This document shows positions 50,310 through 59,355 of a stretch of 64,000 bases of DNA, in pieces. The notes below the pieces were generated by a model, which saw only the letters and a list, made by a program, of their open reading frames with translations, ran no database searches and was not told the origin of the DNA. The stretch lies in assembly GCF_018362975.1 (NCBI RefSeq), contig NZ_CP074371.1, positions 3,348,001 to 3,412,000 on the forward strand. The letters are read 5' to 3'. This DNA is from Nocardia tengchongensis. Its GTDB lineage: Bacteria; Actinomycetota; Actinomycetes; Mycobacteriales; Mycobacteriaceae. The first letter of the stretch is position 1, and each line of letters opens with the position of its first letter. The translations under genes and the position numbers were made by a program.

Positions 50310-51532
50310 CGCGCCACCCGTGCGGCGACGCGGGCCGCCGCGCGATCCGCGCCCTGGGATACCGCCACCATGCCGGTGAGTCGTTCGATCGAGGCCGGTA
50401 CGTCCCAATCATCTCGGCGCAGCGTGGCGAGGGTGGTCGCGGGGACGACCACCAGGTCGGGCGCACCGGTTTCGGCGGCGTTCACCAGCAGCGTCCAAGC
50501 CGCGTCCCAGCGGGACCGCTCCGGTCGTTGCCGGACCGCCGCCACCACCGCGTCGAGCACCGCCTGGCGCAGATCTCCGCGCTCGGGCAGGACGGCGGCA
50601 GCCGGATCGGCGAGCAGTCGCTCAGGGTCGGGGAGGTCCATGTGGTCGATGCTGGTGAGCAGTTCGAAGCCGGGGCCGTCGCCGACCGTGCCCCGGACCA
50701 GCAGGGACAGCACGTCCCGGCAGGAGCCCGCGGCGGTGGCGAAGGCGATCAGCCGCACCGTCATCTCCCAGCTGCGCGGCGACGGCCAGGCGCCGCCCCG
50801 GCGCGCCTCGGTGCTGGGGAGTTGATGCACGAGTTTGGGACGGGCCGCGAGCAGTCCGCACACCGCGCGGCGCGCGAAAGCCACAGCGTCCGGGAACATT
50901 TCGGGGTCGAGGGTGGGTAGCGTCGCGACCGGCCAGGTACCGCCGAGGCCGCGGACGACCACGTCGTGCTCGTGAAACCACTGCAGGTGCACGAAACGGT
51001 TGGCCAGTGGCGGACTCAGCTCCCAGCCGTCGGCCGCCGACGAGCGGGGGTTGGCGGCCGCCACGATGCGCACGCCCGCGGGGAGTCGCAGCGAGCCGAT
51101 CCGGCGTTCCAGGACGAGCCGGAGCAGGGCCGCCTGCACGGCGGGCGGTGCCGTCGAGAGCTCGTCGAGGAACAGCAGTCCCCGGCCCTCGTGGACAAGA
51201 CGCACGGCCCAGTCCGGCGGGGCCATCGGGACGCCCTGGGTGGCCGGGTCGTCACCGATGATGGGCAGGCCCGAAAAGTCCGACGGCTCATGGACGCTCG
51301 CGATGACCGTGGTCAGCGGAAGATCCAGGGAATGCGCGAGTTGGGTGAGGGCTGCGGTCTTGCCGATTCCGGGCTCGCCCCACAGCAGGACCGGCAGATC
51401 CGCGGCGACGGCCAGCGTCAAGGCTTCGAGTTGGAGATTGGGGCGTGGCTCGGTGGTGACCTCACCCAGCAAGGTGAGCAGGTCGCCGGCGATGTCGAGT
51501 TGGGAGGTGCGGTTCGGGGTGCAAGTAGGCAT
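50306..51532 (-). CDS. MoxR-type AAA+ ATPase
   Basis: A 408-aa AAA+ protein. Walker A GEPGIGKTA near residue 53-61, Walker B LLFLDELSTAPPAVQ near 120-134, sensor 1 and Arg-finger region AAANPRSSAADGWELSPPLANRFVHL near 155-180, then a long helical lid and C-terminal part. MoxR proteins act as chaperones that use ATP to mature or activate vWA-containing partners; the vWA gene follows with a 4-base overlap. The gene ahead (51586-52980) lies 53 bases upstream on the same strand. GGTGATTCACGC region precedes the ATG. Confidence 0.85.
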   Translation of the reverse strand: MPTCTPNRTSQLDIAGDLLTLLGEVTTEPRPNLQLEALTLAVAADLPVLLWGEPGIGKTAALTQLAHSLDLPLTTVIASVHEPSDFSGLPIIGDDPATQGVPMAPPDWAVRLVHEGRGLLFLDELSTAPPAVQAALLRLVLERRIGSLRLPAGVRIVAAANPRSSAADGWELSPPLANRFVHLQWFHEHDVVVRGLGGTWPVATLPTLDPEMFPDAVAFARRAVCGLLAARPKLVHQLPSTEARRGGAWPSPRSWEMTVRLIAFATAAGSCRDVLSLLVRGTVGDGPGFELLTSIDHMDLPDPERLLADPAAAVLPERGDLRQAVLDAVVAAVRQRPERSRWDAAWTLLVNAAETGAPDLVVVPATTLATLRRDDWDVPASIERLTGMVAVSQGADRAAARVAARVAR

Positions 51533-51585
51533 GCGTGAATCACCTTCAGGTTGAAAAGAATCGAGTGGACGAGAAAGTCGCGGGG

Positions 51586-52980
51586 TCAGAACAAGGTGGC
51601 GTGACGGGGATGCGAGCGCAACGGCCGGCGCGGCTCCCGAGGAATGCGACGATCGGCCGTCGACAGTCCCGATCGGAACAGTCCGTAGGTGATCCGCCGC
51701 TGCGCGGCAGCCTCCAGTTCGTCGAGCAGCGCTCCACTGCGCAGCGCGGCGCCGGGGCCGACCAGCCCGTCGACAACCGCGAGCGCACCCGCGACGTCGC
51801 CGTGAGCCAAACGTTCGCGAACGCCGGAAATGTCATCGGGCTGCCGATACGCTCGATCGATCGCCTGCAAACACGGCAGCGGGGTACCGGTCAACGCGAC
51901 CAGCAATTCCTCCCGCCGAATCTCCGCAGGGTCATGATCCAGCGCCGCGAGCACCCCATCGACCAGCCCGATCCGATGCTGCTCGCCGCGGCATTCCACC
52001 CAGCGTGGCTGACCGGCCGACGCTGTGCCACAACAGGTTTCGTCTCGCGAATATCCGGGTTCGAGCGCCGAGGCCACCAGCGGATGCAGCTGATCGGCCG
52101 CGATCGCACCGGCCCGCAGCAATTCCAGATCGGGCAGCGTCCAGGTTGCCGCGTCGGGCAGAATCGGCAGCGCGGACACCAGGCCCGGTGGATATCTCTC
52201 CACGACCCGCAAACCCGGCGGATCATCGCCGTCCGGAGGCAGTTCCACGACGACCCGTCGCGCCCCGGCCCGCACCAGAACGGGGCCGGCCGGACATCCC
52301 TGGTCGCGCAACAGGATCGCCGCCTCGTCGGCCCACCGGTCCACGGCGCAACCCGGCGGTGCTAGCGCAGCGAGTCGGGGGTCGATCCTGCCGGTATCGT
52401 CGAATTGCGCTGCTCCGGACCGTATCCGAAGCTCACCGCTGCTGTCCGCATCCCACAGGTGGCGGTGCAGATCCAGCCGATACCGCCGGTTGGGTCGAGG
52501 ATGTGGATGCAGTCCACCGATGGTCCCGGTATTGGACTCCGTCCACAGTGCGAGGCTGATCCGCTGACCGGCATCCGCCCAAGCGGGCGCGGTTCGCACC
52601 ACAAGATGCGCCGGACCGGCCTTGCCGCAACCGTTTCCGTACTCGTCGGTGTCGTACCGAGCGAGAGTCATCGTCAGCCCCGGTCGCAACAACCCGTCAG
52701 GAGCGACCCGAGGTAGATGCCATCGCAGCAAATCCGGTGCCAGACAGAGCAAATCGGCCCGCACGCGAGCAGTGAGCGCTCGCCCGTGTATCCGGGTCAC
52801 CGATCGCAAATCGATATCCACATCGAAACCCGCTGCGGCGCAGGCCCCAGCCCAATCCCCGGCACGACGCCGAGCAGTAGCGGTCTTGATCATGGAGGGC
52901 GGCACGGCGAATTCGCGCACGCGCAGCCAGAGTGAATGTCGGGAATCGGTCCCATCCGCAATCCTGGTGTGCATCAGCAC
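51586..52980 (-). CDS. Uncharacterised protein of the MoxR/vWA system
   Basis: A 464-aa soluble protein that I cannot place in a family. No signal peptide or membrane segment. N-terminal half is alpha/beta (VREFAVPPSMIKTATARRRAGDWAGACAAAGFDVDIDLRSV), with an LDLHRHLWDADSSG segment in the centre; C-terminal 200 residues are helical, with Arg/Leu-rich repeats that could be TPR-like. It contains CC motifs (TCCGTA, and CRGEQHR with a nearby Cys) but no clear zinc finger. First gene of a likely three-gene operon. GTG at 52980 is read; ATG at 52974 is an alternative. Confidence 0.6.
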   Translation of the reverse strand: MLMHTRIADGTDSRHSLWLRVREFAVPPSMIKTATARRRAGDWAGACAAAGFDVDIDLRSVTRIHGRALTARVRADLLCLAPDLLRWHLPRVAPDGLLRPGLTMTLARYDTDEYGNGCGKAGPAHLVVRTAPAWADAGQRISLALWTESNTGTIGGLHPHPRPNRRYRLDLHRHLWDADSSGELRIRSGAAQFDDTGRIDPRLAALAPPGCAVDRWADEAAILLRDQGCPAGPVLVRAGARRVVVELPPDGDDPPGLRVVERYPPGLVSALPILPDAATWTLPDLELLRAGAIAADQLHPLVASALEPGYSRDETCCGTASAGQPRWVECRGEQHRIGLVDGVLAALDHDPAEIRREELLVALTGTPLPCLQAIDRAYRQPDDISGVRERLAHGDVAGALAVVDGLVGPGAALRSGALLDELEAAAQRRITYGLFRSGLSTADRRIPREPRRPLRSHPRHATLF

Positions 52981-53097
52981 TCACCAGAAGCGGACGAGGC
53001 CCCCAATCTTTGCTCAGAATGAGTAGTCATCGTGCCGATCATAACGCCCCACCCCGATCCGGGCCACCTGCCCGGATCGATATGTCCACGGCGAGGA

Positions 53098-53325
53098 CTA
53101 GACCGTGCAGTGCGACGGGGGCGCGGTTTCGGCGGCGGAGCTGGTCATGGTGCCACCTTTGAGCTGGCACAGCAGGGTTTTCAGGCCGAGGTCGGCCATG
53201 CTGGCGGAGCCCGAGGCGGAACCGCTGTCGGCGACGGGCCCGGGGGGTGTCGCGGCGGCGGTGGCGGCCAGGGGGCCGAGGGTGAGGAGAGCGGTGGTGG
53301 AGGCTGCGGCGATGAATCGGTGCAC
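53098..53325 (-). CDS. Small secreted protein
   Basis: A 75-aa protein with a signal peptide MHRFIAAASTTALLTLGPLAATAAATPP and a short mature part: SGSASGSASMADLGLKTLLCQLKGG, ending SHCTV, with two Cys that could form a disulfide. The Gly/Ser/Ala pattern (SGSASGS) is like that of the secreted protein at 8545, but there is no family I can name. GGGTCC region is before the ATG at 53325; a strong hairpin separates it from the next gene upstream. Confidence 0.55.
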   Translation of the reverse strand: MHRFIAAASTTALLTLGPLAATAAATPPGPVADSGSASGSASMADLGLKTLLCQLKGGTMTSSAAETAPPSHCTV

Positions 53326-53353
53326 TGGGTCCCTTTCGACCCGACGAACAGTA

Positions 53354-53388
53354 GTTGCGGTCGTTCCGTTTGGAACGACCGCAACTTT
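53354..53388. terminator. Perfect 14-bp hairpin between two secreted-protein genes
   Basis: Stem GTTGCGGTCGTTCC (53354-53367) with GGAACGACCGCAAC (53372-53385), loop GTTT, followed by TTT on the plus strand. On the minus strand it lies between the stop of the gene at 53413 and the start of the gene at 53325; probable terminator of the first. Confidence 0.7.
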
Positions 53389-53412
53389 GGGGGCATCTCG
53401 TCGCGGACCGGG

Positions 53413-53859
53413 TCAGCCGGAGATGCTGGGGATCGGGCACCCGAAACTTCCGGTGGCCGCGGACGGGCCCACCTGGACGGTGACGGGGTCGAGGGCCAGC
53501 GTTTGGGGGGTGTCGAAACCGGCTGTGGCGGTGAGGGTGTGGGCGCCGGGGGTGGCGGGGGTCCACGAGACCTTGGCGGGGTTGCCGACCAGGACGGTGG
53601 TGCCGATTTTGGCGGTGCCGATGAGCGTGCCGTTGTCGAAGAAGGTGACCGGCATCTCGTTGTAGGCGCTGCTGCCGCCGCCGACCAGGTCGCCGCTGGT
53701 CACCTTGTAGGTGCAGCCGGCGAGCGGCTTCGAGCCTTCGACGGTGACGGGGCCGTAACCGGCTGCCGCGGCGTCGGGGGCGGTGGCCAGTAGGAGGGCG
53801 GCCGCGCCGGCCGAGACGGTCGCGGCGGTCTTCGCGCAGCGCGTCCAGGGTGATGTCAT
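53413..53859 (-). CDS. Secreted Ig-like-domain protein
   Basis: A 148-aa exported protein. Signal peptide MTSPWTRCAKTAATVSAGAAALLLATAPDAAAAG. The mature part looks like a single beta-sandwich domain: GCTYKVTSGDLVGG, EMPVTFFDNGTLIG, PAKVSWTPATPGAHTLTATAGFDTPQTLALDPVTVQVG, a bacterial Ig-like 'TPGTHTLTA' type, with two Cys (GCTYKV and FGCPIPSISG) that may form a disulfide. Cell-surface or wall binding is likely; partner unknown. ATG at 53859 begins the signal peptide; the longer open frame is leader sequence. Confidence 0.68.
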   Translation of the reverse strand: MTSPWTRCAKTAATVSAGAAALLLATAPDAAAAGYGPVTVEGSKPLAGCTYKVTSGDLVGGGSSAYNEMPVTFFDNGTLIGTAKIGTTVLVGNPAKVSWTPATPGAHTLTATAGFDTPQTLALDPVTVQVGPSAATGSFGCPIPSISG

Positions 53860-53961
53860 GAGCTGCCTTTCACTACGGAATATCCGTGGGTTCAGGGACA
53901 TTCGGCGAGATCCAGCGATCCCGCCGAAGTAGTGAAATTAACACGCTTCAGATATCGACGG

Positions 53962-54372
53962 TTAGAGGACGGTCTGGGTTTGGGTCACCTTGGCGACGAG
54001 GACGCCCGCGTCATCCCGGATCTCGGTCTCCACGACGATGAAGCTGCGTCCGGTGTGCAGCGGCGTCGAGGTCGCGGTGGCGTGGCCGGAGCGCAGGGCG
54101 CGCACGAAGTTCGTCTTCGACTCCACCGTGGTCGTCCCCTGCTTGCCCGCCGGAAGATTCAGGTAGGCGCACACCGCAGCCGTCGCGTCGGCCAGCGACA
54201 TGAGGGCGCCGCCGTGCAGGGAACCGCCCAGCGTGCACAGGTCCTCGCGCCACGCCAGCCGGCTGCGCACCAGCTCCGGACGGCAGTCGAGGACCTGCAC
54301 GCCGAGGCCCTCGGTGAACGGCATGGTGGCGAACAGCTGGGCGCCGGTCGGGCCGGCGGAGATGTCGGTCAT
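53962..54372 (-). CDS. PaaI-family hotdog thioesterase
   Basis: A 136-aa hotdog protein. Family pattern: LGGSLHGGALMSLADATAAVCAYLN (HGG and the catalytic-type Asp in ADATAA), ESKTNFVRALRSGHATATSTPLHTGRSFIVVETEIRDDAG and VAKVTQTQ. It hydrolyses acyl- or aryl-CoA thioesters in the cytoplasm; members near aromatic catabolism remove dead-end CoA esters. ATG at 54372. Monocistronic as far as can be seen, and divergent from the SARP gene. Confidence 0.88.
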   Translation of the reverse strand: MTDISAGPTGAQLFATMPFTEGLGVQVLDCRPELVRSRLAWREDLCTLGGSLHGGALMSLADATAAVCAYLNLPAGKQGTTTVESKTNFVRALRSGHATATSTPLHTGRSFIVVETEIRDDAGVLVAKVTQTQTVL

Positions 54373-54485
54373 GAGTCGACTGTGCCCGGTCGCGGGAGCG
54401 GAGTCGATTACTTCGCGGGTAATCGACTGCGGCCCGCGGCAATCGGTGGCGGGTGTACGACCGGTCGGTCTGGAAGACTCGTCGA

Positions 54486-57400
54486 GTGCAGGTTGGTGTG
54501 CTGGGGCCGGTTCGGGTCCACGCGGAGGACGGGGCGCGGGTCGACATCCCCGGAGTCCGGGTGCGAATGCTGGTGGCGCGGTTGGCGCTGGAATCGGGGC
54601 GCGACGTGCCGGTGCCGGCGCTCATCGACGGCCTGTGGGGTGAGGAGCCGCCCGCCGACGCGCCGGGCGCCCTGCAGGCGCTGGTATCGCGCCTGCGGAA
54701 GGCGTTGCGCGAGGCCGGCACGGTCGAATTCGGGCCCGGCGGCTACCGGCTGCCCGGGGTGCGGGTGGACGCCGATCGGTTCGAGGACCTGGTGCGGCGG
54801 GGACGACAGGAGCTGGCGGCGGGCCGCGCCGAAGCCGCCGCCCGGCTGCTGAGCGAAGCGCTCGAGCTGTGGCGCGGACCCGCGCTCGGCGACGTGCTGG
54901 ACGCGCCGTTCGCACAGACCACCGCGACCCGGCTCGACGAGCTGCGCGCCGCCGCGCTGGAAGACCGATTCGAGGCCGAGCTGCGACTGGGCCGCCACGC
55001 CGAGATTCAGACCGACCTCGAGATCGCGGCCGCCGACAACCCCCTCGGCGAACGACTGGCAGCCCTGCGCATCCGGGCCCTGGCGGCCGCCGGCCGGCAA
55101 GCGGACGCCCTGGCGGCGTACGAGGAGACGCGGGCGCGACTCGACGAGGAACTTGGCATCGACCCCTCGGCGATCCTGCGCGAAACGCATCTGGCGCTGC
55201 TGCGCGGTGAACTCGAAAGCCCGCCCCCGCGCCGGGAACCCGTGACCCGCTCGCTGCCGGTCCGGCTCACCGGATTCGTCGGGCGCGAACCCGAACTCGC
55301 GGAACTGACCGGGCTGCTGACGGATTCCCGGCTGGTCACGATCGTGGGCCCCGGCGGCGCGGGCAAGACCCGCCTCGCCGTCGAGGCCATGGATCGGCCG
55401 GCGACCGGGGCGGTGTTCTTCGTCCCGCTGGCCGAACTGGGCGCACCGGATCAACTCGCCGACGCGGTCGCGGGCGCACTCGACGCCGGCCCCGACCGGA
55501 CGACCCGGCTGACCGAACTCCTCGATGTCGGGCCCGCCGTCCTGGTGCTCGACAACTGCGAGCACGTCATCGCGGCCGCCGCGGCCCTGGCCGAACACCT
55601 ACTGGACCGGCTGCCCCAGCTGCGGGTGCTGGCCACCAGCCGCGAGCCACTGGCCATCACCGGTGAGGCGCTGTGCCATCTGGGCCCACTCGACGTCCCG
55701 GTCGAGACCGCGGATTCCACTGTCGCGCAGCGCTCTTCGGCGGTGCGGCTGTTCGCCGACCGGGCGGCGGCCATCCGCCCCGGATTCGTCCTCGACGACG
55801 ACACCGTCGCCCCGGTCGTCGAGATCTGCCGCCAACTCGACGGCCTCCCACTGGCTCTCGAACTGGCCGCCGCCAAACTGCGCGCCATGAGCGTCGACCA
55901 GGTGGCCCGCCGCCTCGGCGACCGCTTCCGGCTGCTCAGCTCCGGCAGTCGCACCGCCCTGCCCCGCCAGCGCACCCTGCAGGCGCTGGTCGAATGGAGC
56001 TGGGACCTGCTCGAGGAGCCCGAAAAGATCCTGGCCCGAAGGCTTTACGTGTTCGCGGGCGGCGCCACCGCCGAGGCCGTCGAGGTCATCTGCGCCGACG
56101 AGGAGCTCCCGGCCGACGACATCCTCTACCTGCTCGACGCCTTGGTCGAGAAGTCGCTCGTCACAGTGACTTCCGAGGATCCGCCGCGCTACCGGATGCT
56201 GGAGACGATCCGGGCCTTCGCCGCCGGTCACCTGGCCACCTCGCCCGATCACCTGACCGAGCCGTTCACCGACTACTACCTCACCCTCGCCGAACAAGCC
56301 GAGCCCCACCTGCGCGGCAACGAACAGCTGGCCGCCATCGCCCTTTTCGACGCCGAGCACGCCAATCTGGCCGCGGCCCTGCGCACCGCCCTCGCCGCAC
56401 CCGCGAGCCCGGAGATCGCGTCGCGACTGGTGCGGGCCATGTTCTGGTACTGGGGGATTCGGGGGATGAGCTCGCAGTTCGAGAGCTCACTGGCGGGGGT
56501 GCTCGCCTTCGAGCAGCAACTGCCCGACGCGACCCGGGCCGCCTTCCGGGTCATCGCGCTGATGGCCGGAGCCCCGCCCACCGGGAGCTCGCTGTCGACG
56601 CTGATCGAGGACTGCGTGCGGGACGGCGGCCTGGAATTCCATCCGGCCGTGCCGCTGTGGACCGCGCTGCTGGCCGCCCGGGCGCAGGACGACAAGCTCG
56701 CAGAAGAGCAGTTGACGCGGGCGATGACCTGGCCGGACCCGTGGGTGCGCGCCAGTGCGGAGCTCGCCCGCGACATCGCGTTGACGGGGGAGGGGCGACT
56801 GCCCGCCGGAGCCGACGCCCGGCGAGCGGCGTTGCGGGGCTTCGAGATCGTCGGTGACCGCTGGGGGCTGGGCATGGCGTTGCTCGCGACCGGGCGGGCG
56901 CACTCGCTCGGCGGCGAACACGACCGAGCCCTCGACGCCTACGCCCGCGCTGTCACCCTGGCCTCCGAACTCGGCACCGAGGACGATATCGCCGCCGCCC
57001 GCACCGCCCTCGCCGAAGAACGCTTGCGCGGTGGGGAATCGGCGGAGGCGGCCCGCGATATCGAAGCCGCGCAACGCCTGTCCGCGGATCAGGGCTTCGC
57101 CCGCCTGGGCGCGGTCATCCTGTTCACCGCCGCCGAATTACACCGTCGCACCGGTGATCTCGAGGCGGCTGGTCGCGATCTGGATCACGTGACGCAACGG
57201 ATTCGCCATCTGCCGTACCCGGAAGTCATGGCCGCCCATCAGATAGCGGTCGCGCGCTTACGTATCCATCTCACTGCGGCCGCCATCGCGCCCGCACGGG
57301 AACTCCTGCCCCGGGTCATCGCGGGCTCCGCCCGATTCGGCGACTCCGCGGGCACGGCGCAGGCGCAGGCACACGCCGCCGAACTACTGGCGAAACTGCT

Positions 57401-57617
57401 TCTCCTGGACGATGATCCGACGACAGCGGCTACTGCGCTGGGGCTCAGCGCGGTCATCCGCGGCACCTTCGATCACGGCGAACCCGAACTCTCCGCTCTG
57501 ATCACTGCGCTCACCGACCGTCTCGGCCAGACCGATTACCAGCGCGCGTACCACCTCGGGGCCGACCTGCCCCGGCCCGCGGCGCTGGAACGACTCATAG
57601 CGGAATCGGTTCGCTGA
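54486..57617 (+). CDS. SARP-family regulator with NB-ARC and TPR-like domains (AfsR-like)
   Basis: A 1043-aa regulator. OmpR-type winged helix at residues 1-90 (VQVGVLGPVRVHAEDG, LRKALREAGTVEFGPGGYRLP), then the bacterial transcriptional activation domain (BTAD, about 95-245), then an NB-ARC NTPase with Walker A GPGGAGKTRLA near 287-297 and Walker B VLVLDNCEHV near 345, then a winged helix (LVEWSWDLLEEPE) and a long C-terminal TPR-like part. AfsR-type proteins integrate signals to switch on secondary metabolism. GTG 54486 is chosen over 54453 because VQVGVLGP is the usual family start. No biosynthetic cluster adjoins it. Confidence 0.88.
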   Translation: MQVGVLGPVRVHAEDGARVDIPGVRVRMLVARLALESGRDVPVPALIDGLWGEEPPADAPGALQALVSRLRKALREAGTVEFGPGGYRLPGVRVDADRFEDLVRRGRQELAAGRAEAAARLLSEALELWRGPALGDVLDAPFAQTTATRLDELRAAALEDRFEAELRLGRHAEIQTDLEIAAADNPLGERLAALRIRALAAAGRQADALAAYEETRARLDEELGIDPSAILRETHLALLRGELESPPPRREPVTRSLPVRLTGFVGREPELAELTGLLTDSRLVTIVGPGGAGKTRLAVEAMDRPATGAVFFVPLAELGAPDQLADAVAGALDAGPDRTTRLTELLDVGPAVLVLDNCEHVIAAAAALAEHLLDRLPQLRVLATSREPLAITGEALCHLGPLDVPVETADSTVAQRSSAVRLFADRAAAIRPGFVLDDDTVAPVVEICRQLDGLPLALELAAAKLRAMSVDQVARRLGDRFRLLSSGSRTALPRQRTLQALVEWSWDLLEEPEKILARRLYVFAGGATAEAVEVICADEELPADDILYLLDALVEKSLVTVTSEDPPRYRMLETIRAFAAGHLATSPDHLTEPFTDYYLTLAEQAEPHLRGNEQLAAIALFDAEHANLAAALRTALAAPASPEIASRLVRAMFWYWGIRGMSSQFESSLAGVLAFEQQLPDATRAAFRVIALMAGAPPTGSSLSTLIEDCVRDGGLEFHPAVPLWTALLAARAQDDKLAEEQLTRAMTWPDPWVRASAELARDIALTGEGRLPAGADARRAALRGFEIVGDRWGLGMALLATGRAHSLGGEHDRALDAYARAVTLASELGTEDDIAAARTALAEERLRGGESAEAARDIEAAQRLSADQGFARLGAVILFTAAELHRRTGDLEAAGRDLDHVTQRIRHLPYPEVMAAHQIAVARLRIHLTAAAIAPARELLPRVIAGSARFGDSAGTAQAQAHAAELLAKLLLLDDDPTTAATALGLSAVIRGTFDHGEPELSALITALTDRLGQTDYQRAYHLGADLPRPAALERLIAESVR

Positions 57618-57637
57618 CAACGCCGAACGACGACGGT

Positions 57638-57659
57638 GCCGACCCGCGATCGGGTCGGC
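57638..57659. terminator. Hairpin between the SARP gene and a convergent gene
   Basis: A perfect 9-bp stem, GCCGACCCG (57638-57646) with CGGGTCGGC (57651-57659), loop CGAT. It lies 20 bases after the SARP stop and 15 bases beyond the hydrolase stop on the other strand. Confidence 0.75.
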
Positions 57660-57674
57660 GCTGCGGCGAGGAGG

Positions 57675-59063
57675 TCAGGAGACCCGGGCGAAGACTCGCC
57701 CGGCGAGATCGACCCCGGTGATCACGCCGTCGGCGTCACGGCTGAAGAATCCGCGCTGCCCCGCGAAAGACCCTGCGGTGATCACGTATTCGTCGCCGTC
57801 ACCGGGCAGGATGCCGAAGGGGAACGGCGGGTGGTCCTGGGGGATCTCGGCCCCGCCGGCGGCACGGATCTCCGGCTTCACCTTGCAGTCCAGGTACAGC
57901 TGGTCGCCGTCGGCGTAGCAGGTCATGGTCATGGCGTCGACGTCGTAGACGCCCGACAGCTCCGGAACGCGGGTGGCGTCGAACGGGATCGGCTCCGGAT
58001 CCTTGTCGATCACACCGAGGTAGTGCTCGAGCGCCCAGCGCACGATCGCCTGGTTCGCGGGAATGCCGTTGGGGCTGGCGTTGGAGAGCACGACCACCGC
58101 GAAATCGCGTTCCGGCACCAGCTGGAAGTCGGCGAACTGGCCGAAACCCGAACCGCCGTGGCCGGCCATCCGCACGCCGTCGACGTCCCGCAGCATCCAG
58201 CACAGGCCGAAGGCGTCGGCGAGGGTGCTGTTGCGCAGCTGCACCGTCGGCTGCCGCATGCGGTGCAGCAGGTCGGCGGGCAGCACGGTCTCGCCGTGCG
58301 CGCCGCGGCCGTCGCCCAGGTGGAATCGGCCCCAGCGCAACAGATCCGACACCGTGGTGCCGAGCCCGCCGCCGGGGTTGTTGGCGCGGCTGCCCTTCCA
58401 CACCCGCGACACCGCGAGCTCGCCGTCCGCTTGCCGCTCGTGCCCGGCGGCGAAACGGCGGGTCATCACGTCGCCCTGGAAGTAGTGGCTCTCGGTCAGC
58501 CCGACCGGTGCGAGCACCGTGTCGGCGACCACCTGCTCGAACGGCTCCCCGGTCACGTTCTCGATGACGCGGCCGAGCAGGTTGAAGCCCGCCTGACTGT
58601 AGGACGCGCGCTCGCCGGGCGCGCCGATCAGCGGCAGCTCGGCCAGCGTCGCCACGAACTTCGCGAGCCCGTCCTCGCCCTCGCCGGTGTTGTTGATCAG
58701 ATTCCACTCCAGTCCGGCCGTATGGTTGAGCAGCTGCCCGACGGTGATGGTGGCCGCGGACTGCGCCTCGGAGAGCTCGAGCTCCGGCACGTAGGTGCGG
58801 ACCGGGGCGTCCAGGTCGACCCGGCCGTCGGCGACCAGCCGCAACAACGCGGTCGTGGTGAAGGTTTTGCTGGTCGAGCCGATCGCGAACACCGTGTGCT
58901 CGGTGACCGGCACCGGGTTCTCGGTGCTGGTCACCCCGACCGAGGCGGTGATCTCGCGGCCGCCGAACCGGATGCCGACGGCCATGCCGGGCATGTCGTA
59001 TTTGGCGGCGGTCGCCTCGACGAAGGCGGTGAGCGTGGAATCGGTGCGGGTGTTCTCGGTCAT
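57675..59063 (-). CDS. Serine hydrolase, class C beta-lactamase fold
   Basis: A 462-aa protein without a clear signal peptide. SxxK is in IGSTSKTFTTT near residue 65; the second motif YSQAGFNLLG (Tyr-x-Asn place) near 155; the third AGHGGSGFGQF (HxG) near 315. The C-terminal 110 residues (SGVYDVDAMTMTCYADGDQLYLDCKV) form a lipocalin-like domain often attached to such esterases. Likely an esterase or D-amino-acid peptidase. ATG at 59063 with AAGGG eight bases upstream. The 292 bases between it and the next gene are the divergent promoter region; nothing else is seen there. Confidence 0.83.
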   Translation of the reverse strand: MTENTRTDSTLTAFVEATAAKYDMPGMAVGIRFGGREITASVGVTSTENPVPVTEHTVFAIGSTSKTFTTTALLRLVADGRVDLDAPVRTYVPELELSEAQSAATITVGQLLNHTAGLEWNLINNTGEGEDGLAKFVATLAELPLIGAPGERASYSQAGFNLLGRVIENVTGEPFEQVVADTVLAPVGLTESHYFQGDVMTRRFAAGHERQADGELAVSRVWKGSRANNPGGGLGTTVSDLLRWGRFHLGDGRGAHGETVLPADLLHRMRQPTVQLRNSTLADAFGLCWMLRDVDGVRMAGHGGSGFGQFADFQLVPERDFAVVVLSNASPNGIPANQAIVRWALEHYLGVIDKDPEPIPFDATRVPELSGVYDVDAMTMTCYADGDQLYLDCKVKPEIRAAGGAEIPQDHPPFPFGILPGDGDEYVITAGSFAGQRGFFSRDADGVITGVDLAGRVFARVS

Positions 59064-59355
59064 GTCGGTGTCCCTTTCGGTGTCTGTCTCGGTGTGTCCA
59101 TGACGATGCCGACCCGCGCTGACAGCCCGCCGACAGTGCGCTGACAACCACCGGCACTCGGCTGACAGGTGTGCGCCGCCCTGGGCGAGCATCGACTGTG
59201 AGGCAGGTCACTCACGGCCGGAATGCCTCGCCGACCAGGCGTCGAGGTGTCCTCTCAGGCGCAGCTCAGTTTCGGGCCAGCAATTACTAAGTGCTGAACG
59301 GAAAGGTGAGTCGCTGACCCGTAACAACCTGGAAAACACTGCCGAAGGAGAAAGC

